From contig NZ_RAPR01000001.1 of NCBI RefSeq assembly GCF_003610235.1, forward strand, positions 1,116,001 to 1,180,000: a stretch of DNA of 64,000 nucleotides, read 5' to 3'. This stretch comes from Catellatospora citrea. Lineage in GTDB: Bacteria; Actinomycetota; Actinomycetes; Mycobacteriales; Micromonosporaceae. The translations under genes and the position numbers were made by a program. The notes under the pieces were generated by a model. The model had not been told where the DNA came from, searched no databases, and was given only the letters and a program-made list of their open reading frames with translations. Shown piece after piece: positions 50,001 through 57,986 of this stretch; the first letter of the stretch is position 1; each line of letters starts with the position of its first letter.

Positions 50001-50388
50001 ACGTGTCGACCGCCGCGCCGAACGCGATACGGGTGCCGTCGGGGCTCCACACCGGCGTGCCCGCGCCCAGCGGCAGCGTGGTCAGCCGGGTCGGCTCACC
50101 GCCCGCCGCGGGCAGCAGCCACAGCTGCGCCGGGCCGTCCTGGGCGCGCAGGAACGCGACCCGGGTGCCGTCCGGCGACCACACCGGGGCGGAGTCGGCG
50201 TCACCGCGGGTGAGCTGCTCGGCCTCGCCGCTGCGCGTGCCGACCCGCCAGATCGCGTGCCGGTTGCGGTCGGCCCCGGCGTCCGCGGTACGCAGCACGT
50301 ACAGGATCGTGCCGCCGTCGGGCGACAGCGCGGGCTGCTCGGGCACCGCGAACTTGGTCAGATCGTCGATTCGCTGGCGTGTGGTCAC
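47053..50388 (-). CDS. Fusion of S9 prolyl-oligopeptidase and beta-lactamase-fold serine hydrolase
   Basis: 1111 residues. Residues 1-390 form a TolB/WD-type propeller (LSPDGGTILYVLRTADAG, VWSPDGTRVAFLRAQ). Residues 395-645 are an alpha/beta-hydrolase with Ser in VTGYSYGGFMTCY, Asp in VVHGGADLRCPVGQ and His in YPEGSHLFILDG. From about 660 a class-C beta-lactamase-like domain begins (HWQRRLSALAAKHKVPGATL), with SxxK in IGSISKVWTAT near 720, YxN-type YCNSGFSLAGY near 812 and GHDGNTIGQ. A C-terminal beta-domain follows. Two serine peptidase folds in one chain are unusual. No signal peptide, so it should act on peptides after import. It overlaps the M20 start by one base. Confidence 0.93.
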   Translation of the reverse strand: MTTRQRIDDLTKFAVPEQPALSPDGGTILYVLRTADAGADRNRHAIWRVGTRSGEAEQLTRGDADSAPVWSPDGTRVAFLRAQDGPAQLWLLPAAGGEPTRLTTLPLGAGTPVWSPDGTRIAFGAAVDTFAADGEDDPARARRAKAPIVADRLDYQADGAGLLRTMRKHLHVLDVATGQVRQVTAGDWHAGDPSWSPDGTTLAFAAATAPDADLRVRVPVHVLDVTDPAAVPRLVGLADGVAGPVGWTPDGQHLLVVGGVDGPTGHARLLRLPLDGGPAVDLAAALDRNVMSGGPGYPGAVPRFVDGGRTVLFCVRDRGCTHLYAVDADGGTPRPVVAGAGLNVSGTAVAGDTAVVVLGTPTSYGEIVTVDPATGARDVRTAHGPDLSGLFAREEREFTVSDGTVVHGWLVRDPAVTGPRPLLLDIHGGPHNAWNGAADEIHLYHQELAARGWTVLLLNPRASDGYGESYFNAAIGAWGDGDAKDFLEPIDQLVAEGLADPARLAVTGYSYGGFMTCYLTSRDGRFAAAVAGGVVSDLDSMAGTSDQGHFLAVHELGGLPWQDPARYAAMSPYARVDQVRTPTLVVHGGADLRCPVGQAQQWHAALRENGVPTSLVLYPEGSHLFILDGAPSHRVDFNRRVVDWVEQYAGTGRAPVDAAHWQRRLSALAAKHKVPGATLGILRVGVDGRPDELVEAAYGVLNRDTGVTATTDSVFQIGSISKVWTATVALQLVDEGLLDLDAPLAQVLPELRLSDPDVAKQVTMRHLLTHTSGIDGDVFDDTGRGDDCLEAYTALLAEVAQNHPLGATWSYCNSGFSLAGYVIERLTGGTWDKAMRDRLFTPLGLTRTGTLPEEALLHRAAVGHVAGPDGEQLRAPVWGLPRALGPAGLISASAADVLAFARMHLTGGLAADGTRVLSADNTAAMAEAHADLPDKHSLGDSWGLGWIRFGWDGTRLIGHDGNTIGQAAFLRLLPAQGLAVTMLTNGGNARDLYEELYREIFAELAGVAMPHPLAPPAGPVASDLTPHVGVYERAGSRMEVLADGVLRVTITGPLAALMPDPVHEFTLTPVATDLYVVREPGQQTWTPVTFYGLPTGERYVHFGVRATPKVG

Positions 50389-50494
50389 CGGGATCTCCTC
50401 GCTGGTCGGTCAGGTCGATGTCGTCGCGCCGCCCGGTGGGGCGGCGACTGCTTCGTCAGGCGGGCCGCGGCCGGGTCGGCGGTGGGCCCGTGGG

Positions 50495-51553
50495 TCAGGA
50501 CAGTCGGTCTGTCGGCGGTCCGCCGGGTGTGGCTGCACCGGGTCGCCCGGCCGGGTGCGACGTGCGGCCGGACCCGGATGCGTCCGGCTGCCCGGTGGCG
50601 CTCGACGCGAAGTGGCAGGCGGCCCGATGCCGACGGCCCTCGCCGGTCGGCGCGGCATCGCGGCACACGGCGCGGTCCGCGTGCACCAGCGGACCGACCG
50701 GGCAGCGCGGGTGGAACCGGCAGCCGGCCGGCGGGTGGTGCGGATCTGCCGGTTCGGCGTCGGCGACCTGCGGCGGCGGGACGTCGGGAAACGCCGCGGC
50801 CGCCGTCGCGCCGCCCGGCCGCCGCGCCGCGGCCAGCAGTTCGCGGGTGTACGGATGCTGCGGATCGGCGAGCACCGACGCGGCCGGACCGTACTCGACG
50901 ATGCGGCCCAGGTACATCACCGCGATGTAGTCGCTGACGTAGCGCACCACGGCCAGGTCGTGCGTGATGAACAGCATCGACAGCCCCAGGCTGCGGTGCA
51001 GGTCGCGCACCAGGTTCAGCACGGTGCCCTGGATGGACACGTCCAATGCCGAGGTGATCTCGTCGGCGATCACGACGTCGGGCCGCCCGGCCAGCGCCCG
51101 GGCCAGCGCGACCCGCTGCCGCTGCCCGCCGGACAGCTCGGCCGGGTGGCAGGCGGCGCGGTCGGCGGACAGGTCCACCAACTCCAGTAGCCGGGCCACC
51201 TCGTCGCGGCGGCCCGCCGCACCCGCCACCGCCCCGCGCGGGATCGCCTCGGCGATCGAGGAGCCGATCGTCATCCGCGGGTCGAGCGAGGAGTACGGGT
51301 CCTGGAACACCAGCTGCAGCGGCCGCCGCCCGCGGCGCGGCAGCGGCCGCCCGTCGAGCAGGATCCGCCCACCGGCCACCGGGGTCAGCCCGACCGCGGC
51401 CCTGGCCAGCGTCGACTTGCCGGAGCCGGACTCGCCGACGAGCCCGACGACGGCGCCGGACGGCACCGTCAGGTGCACCCGGTCGACGGCGGTCATGGCC
51501 CGCCGCCCGCTGCCGAAGCGGACGGTCACGTCCTCGAACGTCAGCTCGCTCAT
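50495..51553 (-). CDS. Oligopeptide ABC transporter ATP-binding protein (DppF/OppF type)
   Basis: 352 residues from ATG 51553, overlapping the upstream stop as ATGA. Motifs: Walker A VGESGSGKSTLAR, Q-loop LVFQDPYSSLDPRMTIG, signature LSGGQRQRVALARAL, Walker B VVIADEITSALDVS and H-loop FITHDLAVVRY. The C-terminal oligopeptide/dipeptide domain has PAGCRFHPRCPVGP, with cysteines that bind an iron-sulfur cluster in some members. It pairs with the ATPase half of the fusion protein upstream to power peptide import. The extra C-terminal 35 residues (QPDASGSGRTSHPAGRP) are disordered. 106 bases separate it from the fusion peptidase gene. Confidence 0.95.
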   Translation of the reverse strand: MSELTFEDVTVRFGSGRRAMTAVDRVHLTVPSGAVVGLVGESGSGKSTLARAAVGLTPVAGGRILLDGRPLPRRGRRPLQLVFQDPYSSLDPRMTIGSSIAEAIPRGAVAGAAGRRDEVARLLELVDLSADRAACHPAELSGGQRQRVALARALAGRPDVVIADEITSALDVSIQGTVLNLVRDLHRSLGLSMLFITHDLAVVRYVSDYIAVMYLGRIVEYGPAASVLADPQHPYTRELLAAARRPGGATAAAAFPDVPPPQVADAEPADPHHPPAGCRFHPRCPVGPLVHADRAVCRDAAPTGEGRRHRAACHFASSATGQPDASGSGRTSHPAGRPGAATPGGPPTDRLS

Positions 51554-53466
51554 CGCCCCTCCCCCTCCGTCGCGGCGGACAGCACCGGCTCGGGGCGCTG
51601 GTCGGCGTGCCAGCACGCCACCCGCCCGCCGGAGCCGTCGTCGACGAGCGCGGGATCGGCGCGTACGCAATGGTCGTCGGCCAGCGGGCAGCGCGGCGCG
51701 AAGGCGCAGCCCGGCGGCGGTGCGGCCGGGTCGGCGGGCCGGCCGGGGATCACCACCAGCGGCTGGTCGCGGTCGGTGGCCAGGTCCGGCACGGCGCCGA
51801 GCAGCGCCCGGGTGTACGGGTGCCGTGCCCCGTCGCGCAGCCGCGCCACGGGCAGGTCCTCGACGAACCGCCCCGCGTACATGACCAGCACCCGGTCGCA
51901 GACCTGCTCGACGACGCCGAGGTCGTGGCTGATCAGCAGGACCGCGACGTCGTCGGTGGCGCGCACCTCGGCCAGCAGCGAAAGCACCTGGCGTTGCACG
52001 GTCACGTCGAGCGCGGTGGTCGGCTCGTCCGCGATGATCAGTTTCGGTTCGCCCATCAGGCCCATGCCGATCATGGCCCGCTGCCGCATGCCGCCGGAGA
52101 ACTCGTGCGGGAACTGGCGTGCCCGGCGTGCCGCGCCGGGGATGCGCACCGCGCGCAGCCGGTCGACGGCCCGCGCCAGCGCCGGCCCGCGCCGCCGGCC
52201 CAGGTGCTGCTCGGCGACCTCGGCGAGTTGGCGGCCGATGCGCTGCACCGGATTGAACGAGGTCATCGGGTCCTGGAAGACCATGGCCAGGGACGTGCCG
52301 AGCAGCCGCGGCCGGGCCCGGGGCGGGGTCCGCAGCAGGTCGTCGCCGAGGAACTCCAGCCGCCGCGCCGCGACGTGCCCCGGCTGCTCGATCAGCTGGG
52401 CGACGGCCAGCGCGGTCAGGCTCTTGCCGGACCCCGACTCCCCGACGATGCCGACCGCCTCCCCGCGCCGCAGCGTGAACCCGACTCCGCGGACCGGCGT
52501 GACCGGGCCGAAGGAGACCGTCAGATCCTCCACGACCAGCACCGCATCGTCCTGCCCGGCGACACCGGCGAAATCTGCCCCGCGCCGTTCCGCGGGCGCG
52601 GCGACGTCGGCGGATGCGCCACGGACCGGCGCCGTCGCGGTGCGCGGCCCGACGGCTTTCGCCGCCGCCTCGCCGACCAGGTTGAACGCCAGCCCGGCCA
52701 GCACCACGGCCACCCCGGGCACGAGCGCGGCGGCCGGGTTGAGGTAGATGCCGTTGAGTCCCTCGCCGAGCAGCCGCCCCCAGTCGTAGCCGGGCGTCTG
52801 CACGCCCAGGCCCAGGAACGACAAGCCCGCGAAGGCCAGCAGCGAGCCGCCCGCCGCCATCGTCGCGTTGACCAGCAGCGGTTCGGCGATGTTGGGCAGC
52901 ACGTGGCGCAGCAGCACGCGGACCCGCCCGACCCCGGCGATCCGGGCGGCGGCCACGAAGTCGCGCCCGGCGACCGTCGCGGCCAGGGTCTGCGTCAGCC
53001 GGGCGAACCCGGGTGCGATGGCCAGCCCGATCGCCGGGACCGCGCCGCTCGCGCCCGCCCCGAAGATCACCGCGAAGGACAGCGCCAGCAGCAGGCCGGG
53101 GAACGCGACGGCGATGTTCACCGCGGCCGTGACCAGGCGGCCCAGCCGGGGCCCGAGCAGCAGCGGCGCGGTGCCGAGCAGCAGCCCGACGGCCACGCCC
53201 AGGCCGGTCGACAGCAGCGCCAGCCACACCGAGGTACGGGTGGCCACCAGCACCCGGAAGAAGATGTCGCGGCCCAGGTTGTCGGTGCCCGCCCAGTGCT
53301 CCGCCGACGCCGGGGCCAGGATGTGCGCCGTGTCGACCGCGTCGGCCCGGCCGCCCCACAGCAGCGGTGCGACCACCGCCAGCAGCAGCACCGCACCGAG
53401 CAGCCCGGCCGCGGCCATGCCCACCGGCGTCCGCAGCACCCCGGCCCACCTCGCCCGCGACGTCAC
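51550..53466 (-). CDS. Fused permease (DppC type) and ATP-binding protein (DppD type)
   Basis: 638 residues from GTG 53466, three bases after the DppB-type stop. Residues 1-275 are a DppC-like permease: AEHWAGTDNLGRDIFFRVLVATRTS, then the EAA-type loop AAARIAGVGRVRVLLRHVLPN. A 50-residue alanine-rich linker leads to the ATPase: Walker A VGESGSGKSLTAL, Q-loop MVFQDPMTSFNP, signature EFSGGMRQRAMIGMGL, Walker B LIIADEPTTALDV, H-loop ISHDLGVV, and the CAFAPRCPLADD tail. In most bacteria these are two genes; the fusion fixes 1:1 stoichiometry and leaves the transporter as three proteins plus binding protein. Confidence 0.94.
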   Translation of the reverse strand: MTSRARWAGVLRTPVGMAAAGLLGAVLLLAVVAPLLWGGRADAVDTAHILAPASAEHWAGTDNLGRDIFFRVLVATRTSVWLALLSTGLGVAVGLLLGTAPLLLGPRLGRLVTAAVNIAVAFPGLLLALSFAVIFGAGASGAVPAIGLAIAPGFARLTQTLAATVAGRDFVAAARIAGVGRVRVLLRHVLPNIAEPLLVNATMAAGGSLLAFAGLSFLGLGVQTPGYDWGRLLGEGLNGIYLNPAAALVPGVAVVLAGLAFNLVGEAAAKAVGPRTATAPVRGASADVAAPAERRGADFAGVAGQDDAVLVVEDLTVSFGPVTPVRGVGFTLRRGEAVGIVGESGSGKSLTALAVAQLIEQPGHVAARRLEFLGDDLLRTPPRARPRLLGTSLAMVFQDPMTSFNPVQRIGRQLAEVAEQHLGRRRGPALARAVDRLRAVRIPGAARRARQFPHEFSGGMRQRAMIGMGLMGEPKLIIADEPTTALDVTVQRQVLSLLAEVRATDDVAVLLISHDLGVVEQVCDRVLVMYAGRFVEDLPVARLRDGARHPYTRALLGAVPDLATDRDQPLVVIPGRPADPAAPPPGCAFAPRCPLADDHCVRADPALVDDGSGGRVACWHADQRPEPVLSAATEGEGR

Positions 53467-53469
53467 CGC

Positions 53470-54468
53470 TCAGCTCTCCCTGATCGTGGAACGGGGGTCG
53501 AGCAGCGCCAGCGCCACGTCGACCAGGAGGTTGACCAACAGCACACCCAGGCCGTACACCAGCACCACGCCCTGCACCACCGGGTAGTCCTTGGCGAGGA
53601 TCGAGCTCACGATGGTGCTGCCCAGGCCGGGCCAGGCGAACACGTTCTCGGCCAGCACCGTGCCGGCGACCATGCTGCCGAGCAGCAGCCCGCCGACGGT
53701 GATGGTGGCGGTCAGCGCGTTCGGCAGCGCGTGCCGCAGGTAGACCCGCCGGTCGGGCAGGCGCTTGGCCCGCGCGGTGCGGATGTACTCGGCCTGCAGC
53801 ACCGCGAGCGTCTCCACCCGCACGATGCGGGCCAGCACCGACGCCGGTCCCAGCGCCAGGGCCAGCACCGGCAGCACGTACGACGACGCGCCCTGGCGCA
53901 TCGCCACGGGCGCCCAGCCCAGCTCGACGCTGAACACGTAGACCAGCCCGACCGCGACCAGGAACTCGGGCACCACCGCGAGCAGCACGCTGCCGGAGGT
54001 GAACGCCAGCTCGACCGGCCTGCGCCGCCCGCCGCGGGTCAGCACCGCCATGACCAGGCCCAGCGGGATCGACACGAGCACCGCCAGGGCGAACGCGAGC
54101 CCGGCCAGCTCGGCCGTGGCGGGCAGCCGGTCGCCGATCACCTGCGACACCGGCATGCCCGACAGCATCGAGGTGCCGAAGTCACCGGCGAACAGGTGGC
54201 GCAGGTAGTCGGCGTACTGCTGCCAGAGGGGGTTGTTCAGGCCCAGCGCCGCGCGGCGGGCCTCGACCAGCTCCACCGGCGCGGTGTTGCCCAGCGCGGC
54301 CCGGACCGGGTCGCCCGGGATCAGATGGATCATCAGGAACGCGGCCGTGACGAGCACCCATACCGAGACCAGCAGCCGGCCGAACCGGCGGGCCGCGAAG
54401 CGCAGCCAGGGGTTGCCGGTGAGGTTCGCGAACACGGCGATGGAGGCGGTTGTGCTGGTCACCGGCAT
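53470..54468 (-). CDS. Oligopeptide ABC transporter permease (DppB/OppB type)
   Basis: 332 residues from ATG 54468; a GTG two codons on (VTSTTASIAV) has GGAGG eight bases before it and may be the real start. Six helices, with the family opening RFGRLLVSVWVLVTAAFLMIHLIPGDPVRAALG (quoted core: AFLMIHLIPGDPVRAALG), the EAA loop EYIRTARAKRLPDRRVYLRHALPNAL (quoted core: TARAKRLPDRRVYLRHAL) and ENVFAWPGLGSTIVSSI. It forms the transmembrane pore with the permease half of the fusion protein. A hairpin lies between it and the upstream binding-protein gene. Confidence 0.94.
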   Translation of the reverse strand: MPVTSTTASIAVFANLTGNPWLRFAARRFGRLLVSVWVLVTAAFLMIHLIPGDPVRAALGNTAPVELVEARRAALGLNNPLWQQYADYLRHLFAGDFGTSMLSGMPVSQVIGDRLPATAELAGLAFALAVLVSIPLGLVMAVLTRGGRRRPVELAFTSGSVLLAVVPEFLVAVGLVYVFSVELGWAPVAMRQGASSYVLPVLALALGPASVLARIVRVETLAVLQAEYIRTARAKRLPDRRVYLRHALPNALTATITVGGLLLGSMVAGTVLAENVFAWPGLGSTIVSSILAKDYPVVQGVVLVYGLGVLLVNLLVDVALALLDPRSTIRES

Positions 54469-54593
54469 GGCCTCCGTCACATCGTCGGGTTCGGTGATCA
54501 GATCCTGCCCGCCCGGCCGCCACCCGGTCTTGGTACGCCCGCACAAGGCGACCCGGTCGACCCTGTCCGCGCGCACCACCGCCCGCGGAAACA

Positions 54594-54631
54594 GACGGTG
54601 CCATGACCCGGGAGGGGGCCATGGCACCGTC
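54594..54631 (-). terminator. Attenuator-like hairpin after the binding-protein gene
   Basis: GACGGTGCCATG (54594-54605) and CATGGCACCGTC (54620-54631) are perfect complements; three inner GC pairs extend the stem after a mismatch. On the minus strand it is followed by TCTGTTTCC. It lies 17 bases after the binding-protein stop and 126 before the permease start, so it would raise binding-protein mRNA relative to the transporter. Confidence 0.7.
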
Positions 54632-54647
54632 GTGCGGCACGGGTCTG

Positions 54648-56231
54648 TCAGGCGAGCATGCGGATCGAGCCCGGGGTGACGCTGCCCTGGCTCAGCTCGA
54701 ACTCGGCGCCCTTGCCGAAGATCGGCACGGTCGAGTCCACGAACGGCACCACGTCGAGCCGCTTGAACAGCGCCTCCTCGGCCGCCTGCCACTTGGCGCA
54801 GCCGCCGCTGCCCGCGATCGCGGACGCCGCCTGCACATTGGCCGTGTAGTCGGGGTTGTCGATCGAGGCCAGGTTGACGCCGTTGGGCGGCGTCGCGCCG
54901 GACAGGAACGGCACCAGCTGGGTCGGCAGGTTCACCCCGAGCGGCAGGATCGCCGCCTGCCAGGCGCCCTGCCCACCGACCACGAGCTGCCCGATCTCGG
55001 CGTCGCTGAGGCCCTTGACGGTGACCTCCGCGCCGAGCGCCGTCCACTCCTTCTGCAGCAGCTCCGCCGCGGCCTGGGTGCCCTGGCCGACGCTGGTCGG
55101 GAAGTACAGCAGCAGCGCGAGCTTCTGCCCGTTCTTGGCACGCACGCCGTCCGCGCCCGCGGTCCAGCCCGCGGCGTCCAGGGCGGACTTCGCGGCATCA
55201 GCGTCCTTGGCGGGCAGCAGCGCCGCGGCGTTGCCCGGCGGGCAGGGGCCGCCCGGTGCGACCAGCCCCGCCGAGCGGCGGCCGGTGCCGCTGGTGACGA
55301 CCTGGCCGAGCTGGTCGAGGTCGAGCGCCTGAGTGAGGGCGCGGCGCACGCCTTCATCCGCACCGGCCATACCCTGCTTCTGGTTGAACCACAGCTCGCC
55401 CAGCGGCGAGGCGACCACCCGCTCGTGCAGCTTCGCCGCCCGCAGGCGCTGCTGATCCGGGCCGACCATGACGGCCGCGTTCACCTCGCCGGACAGCAGC
55501 AGGTTCGCCGCGGTGGTGCCGTTGGCGACGACGCGCAGCACGACCTTGTCGGGCAGTCCCGCCTGGTCGGCCTTCCAGTCGCCGGGACCCCACGCGTACT
55601 CCTTGCGCCGGGTGAGCGTGTAGTGGTCGCCTGCCACGGCTTCGGCGACGGTGAACATGCCGGTGCCGTCGGAGCCCTGCTTGAGCTGGTCGCGCGCGGC
55701 CATGCCCTTCTTGCACACGATCGGCAGCCCGCCGACGTTGCGGTCGAGGAACGCGTCGGGCGACGGCGAGGTCACCGTGACGGTGCCGGCCGTGTCGTCG
55801 CCCACCGCGGTCGCGCCGGCCGGCACGTAGACGCCGATGCGCGTGGACGCGTTCTTCGGGTCGCCGACGAAGGTGATGTTGGCGGCGATGTCGGTCGCGG
55901 TGAGCGCGCTGCCGTCACCGCAGGTGACCCCCTTGCGCAGGGTGAACGTCGCGGTGGTGGTGGTCGCGTCCCACTTCTCCGCCAGGCCCGCGACCATGCT
56001 GCCGTGCTCGTCGACGTTGACCAGCGAGTCGTAGAGGAACCGCCCGGCCTGCAGCGCGGTGGACACCGAGGTGAAGTGCGGGTCCAGGGTGCCCGGGTCC
56101 GATGCCAGCACCAGCGTGAACGTCTTGCCCTCGGCATAGGACCCGCCGCCCGCGGGCTGCCCACCGCCGCCGCAGGCGGCGAGCGCCAGGGTGAGCGCGC
56201 CCGCCGCCGTGACCGTCGTTATCGATCTCAT
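54648..56231 (-). CDS. Oligopeptide-binding lipoprotein (SBP family 5)
   Basis: 527 residues from ATG 56231. Lipoprotein signal TTVTAAGALTLALAACGGG with LAAC lipobox. The family-5 fold is clear: TLVLASDPGTLDPHFTSVSTALQAGRFLYDSLVN (quoted core: SDPGTLDPHFTSVSTAL), VAGLAEKWDATTTTATFTLRKGV and VRRALTQALDLDQLGQVV. It captures peptides outside the membrane and delivers them to the transporter encoded downstream. The gene comes second in the operon after a beta-lactamase-fold peptidase, with 110 bases between. Substrate length cannot be read. Confidence 0.94.
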   Translation of the reverse strand: MRSITTVTAAGALTLALAACGGGGQPAGGGSYAEGKTFTLVLASDPGTLDPHFTSVSTALQAGRFLYDSLVNVDEHGSMVAGLAEKWDATTTTATFTLRKGVTCGDGSALTATDIAANITFVGDPKNASTRIGVYVPAGATAVGDDTAGTVTVTSPSPDAFLDRNVGGLPIVCKKGMAARDQLKQGSDGTGMFTVAEAVAGDHYTLTRRKEYAWGPGDWKADQAGLPDKVVLRVVANGTTAANLLLSGEVNAAVMVGPDQQRLRAAKLHERVVASPLGELWFNQKQGMAGADEGVRRALTQALDLDQLGQVVTSGTGRRSAGLVAPGGPCPPGNAAALLPAKDADAAKSALDAAGWTAGADGVRAKNGQKLALLLYFPTSVGQGTQAAAELLQKEWTALGAEVTVKGLSDAEIGQLVVGGQGAWQAAILPLGVNLPTQLVPFLSGATPPNGVNLASIDNPDYTANVQAASAIAGSGGCAKWQAAEEALFKRLDVVPFVDSTVPIFGKGAEFELSQGSVTPGSIRMLA

Positions 56232-56341
56232 CGTGCCTCCGTTAGCAGGATTGTGGGGCGCAGCCTGCCCGCCGCGGCGGCGGCTGTGTTCGTGCCGGAC
56301 GACCAGCCCCCGGGGCCGGATCCGTACGCCGGACCGAAAAG

Positions 56342-57724
56342 TCAGGCCGTGCGCCGGGTGGCGCGTCCGCTGTGGACGTAGCGGGCCCGGCCGTCCTCGT
56401 CGCCGACGAAGACGTGCGGCAGGTGCACGCCGTAGTGCGGCTCGGCGGGCAGGAAGACGTCGCCGTGCAGGTGCACCAGCTCGCTGCGCTCGGCCTTGCC
56501 GCCGAGCTCGGCCAGGATGCCGCGGGGCGTCTGCGCCAGCCAGATCCGCCCGTCGCCGTCCTGGCTCACCACCAGCTCGGCCACCTCTGAGGCGTACGTG
56601 CCCAGGTAGCGGGCCGCGTCGACGCGCGACGGCTCGGCCGGCGGCACCGGCAGCACCGGCATCTCGATCCCGGCCAGCTCTCGCAACAGGTGCGGGAACA
56701 GCTCGGTGTACAGCGCGATCGGGTTGCCGCCGTTGGCGTTCAGCGCGATCGCGACGCCCTGCTCCGGCGCGATGCGCAGGAACGCATTCTGCCCGATGGT
56801 GCCGCCGTCGTGGCCGAAGACCACACCGCCCGCCCAGTCGAACTGCTCCCAGCCCAGCCCCCAGGCGTCGCCCATGAGACCCGAGCAGGGCACCGTCACC
56901 TGGCGCTGCTGCATCGCCGCGACCGAAGCCGCGCTGAGCACCGCGGTCCCGTCGGCGGCACGGCCGCCGTCGAGGTGCATCCGGACGAAGGCCAGCAGGT
57001 CACGCGGCCGCATGGCCAGCATCGCCCCGGCCGGCACGTTGGACCGCACCAGCGCCCAGATCGGCGCGGGCACCGGGTCGGCGTCCGGGTCGGGCTGCAG
57101 GTGGCCGACGGCGGCACGGTGCAGGATCGCCTCGTACGGGCCGGTCGCGGCGTGGCTCAGCCCGAGCGGCGTGAACAGGAACTCGCGCAGGCAGGAGTCG
57201 TACGGCTGGCCGCGCAGCACCTCCACGATCCGTCCGAGCACGCAGTAGCCGGCGTTGTTGTAGGAGAACAGCTCGCCGGGCGGGAACAGCTGCGTGGTGG
57301 CGCCCAGCGTGGCGACGTACTTCTCGACGCAGTCGTCGCCCGGGCCGGTGTCGGTGAAGATGTCGCCCTCGAACCCGGCGGTGTGGCACAGCAGCTGCCG
57401 CACCGTGACCGCGGCCGCGGCGGCCTCGTCGGCCAGCGCGAACTCCGGCAGGTAGCGGCGCACCGGCGCGTCGAGGTCCAGTGCGCCCTCGTCGGCCAGC
57501 TGCATGACCAGGGTCGCCGTCCACACCTTGGTGATCGAGCCGATCTGGAACAGCGAGTCGGGCGTCGCCGCCACCCCGGTCGCCGTGTTCAGCACCCCGG
57601 CGGCATGGTCGACGACCTCGCCGTCGACGTACACCGCGATCGCCGCGCCGGGCACCCGGTGCTCGGCGAGCAGCTCCGGCAGGCGCACCTGGAGCCAGTC
57701 ATTGATCTCGCTCAGCTTCGACAT
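56342..57724 (-). CDS. Beta-lactamase-fold serine hydrolase (D-aminopeptidase/esterase-like)
   Basis: 460 residues from ATG 57724 (MSKLSEINDWLQ); no signal peptide, so it is cytoplasmic. Class-C-type motifs: SxxK in IGSITKVWTATLVMQ, YxN in FSYNNAGYCVLG and the third box HDGGTIGQNAF (H-x-G). It is a clear paralogue of the C-terminal half of the fusion protein at 47053: both have HTxGxxGDxFxDTGxGDDC. A C-terminal beta-domain (residues 365-460) resembles that of D-amino-acid-specific peptidases such as DAP and DmpB-like esterases. First gene of the peptide operon, 111 bases before the binding protein. Confidence 0.92.
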   Translation of the reverse strand: MSKLSEINDWLQVRLPELLAEHRVPGAAIAVYVDGEVVDHAAGVLNTATGVAATPDSLFQIGSITKVWTATLVMQLADEGALDLDAPVRRYLPEFALADEAAAAAVTVRQLLCHTAGFEGDIFTDTGPGDDCVEKYVATLGATTQLFPPGELFSYNNAGYCVLGRIVEVLRGQPYDSCLREFLFTPLGLSHAATGPYEAILHRAAVGHLQPDPDADPVPAPIWALVRSNVPAGAMLAMRPRDLLAFVRMHLDGGRAADGTAVLSAASVAAMQQRQVTVPCSGLMGDAWGLGWEQFDWAGGVVFGHDGGTIGQNAFLRIAPEQGVAIALNANGGNPIALYTELFPHLLRELAGIEMPVLPVPPAEPSRVDAARYLGTYASEVAELVVSQDGDGRIWLAQTPRGILAELGGKAERSELVHLHGDVFLPAEPHYGVHLPHVFVGDEDGRARYVHSGRATRRTA

Positions 57725-57809
57725 GCGCCACACCCTAGGTTCGCCCCACCCCCGCGCCGTTCGTCCGCACCAACGAACCCCCGCCCCCGCCTCCGTCGCT
57801 CGACACGAA

Positions 57810-57855
57810 GGAAGGGCGCCTTCTTGTCGATTCGCGATGCAGAAGGCGCCCTTCC
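57810..57855. repeat. 46-base palindromic element, sister of the one in the M20 gene
   Basis: GGAAGGGCGCCTTCT (57810-57824) and AGAAGGCGCCCTTCC (57841-57855) are perfect 15-base complements around a 16-base loop, the same loop length as the element at 46202. It lies between two divergent genes (starts at 57724 and 57987), so it is no terminator. Confidence 0.8.
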
Positions 57856-57986
57856 CATCGATTCATCGGCAGAGGTGGCGCACGGGCCTGCTGTCGGTCT
57901 CGCGACGACGCGTCGCCCGAGCCACCCCGCCGCCCCTATCGTGCAGTGGCCCAACCTCGTATCCCGCTGCCGCAGAAGGACCACCC

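Noticed and set aside
47980..50937. 985-codon open frame antisense to the peptidase fusion
   Set aside because: Low-complexity translation, no homology-like motif, opposite an intact S9/beta-lactamase protein.
51607..54606. Nearly 1000-codon open frame opposite the peptide transporter genes
   Set aside because: Antisense shadow: Arg/Gln/His-rich with no motif, covering three well-supported genes on the other strand.
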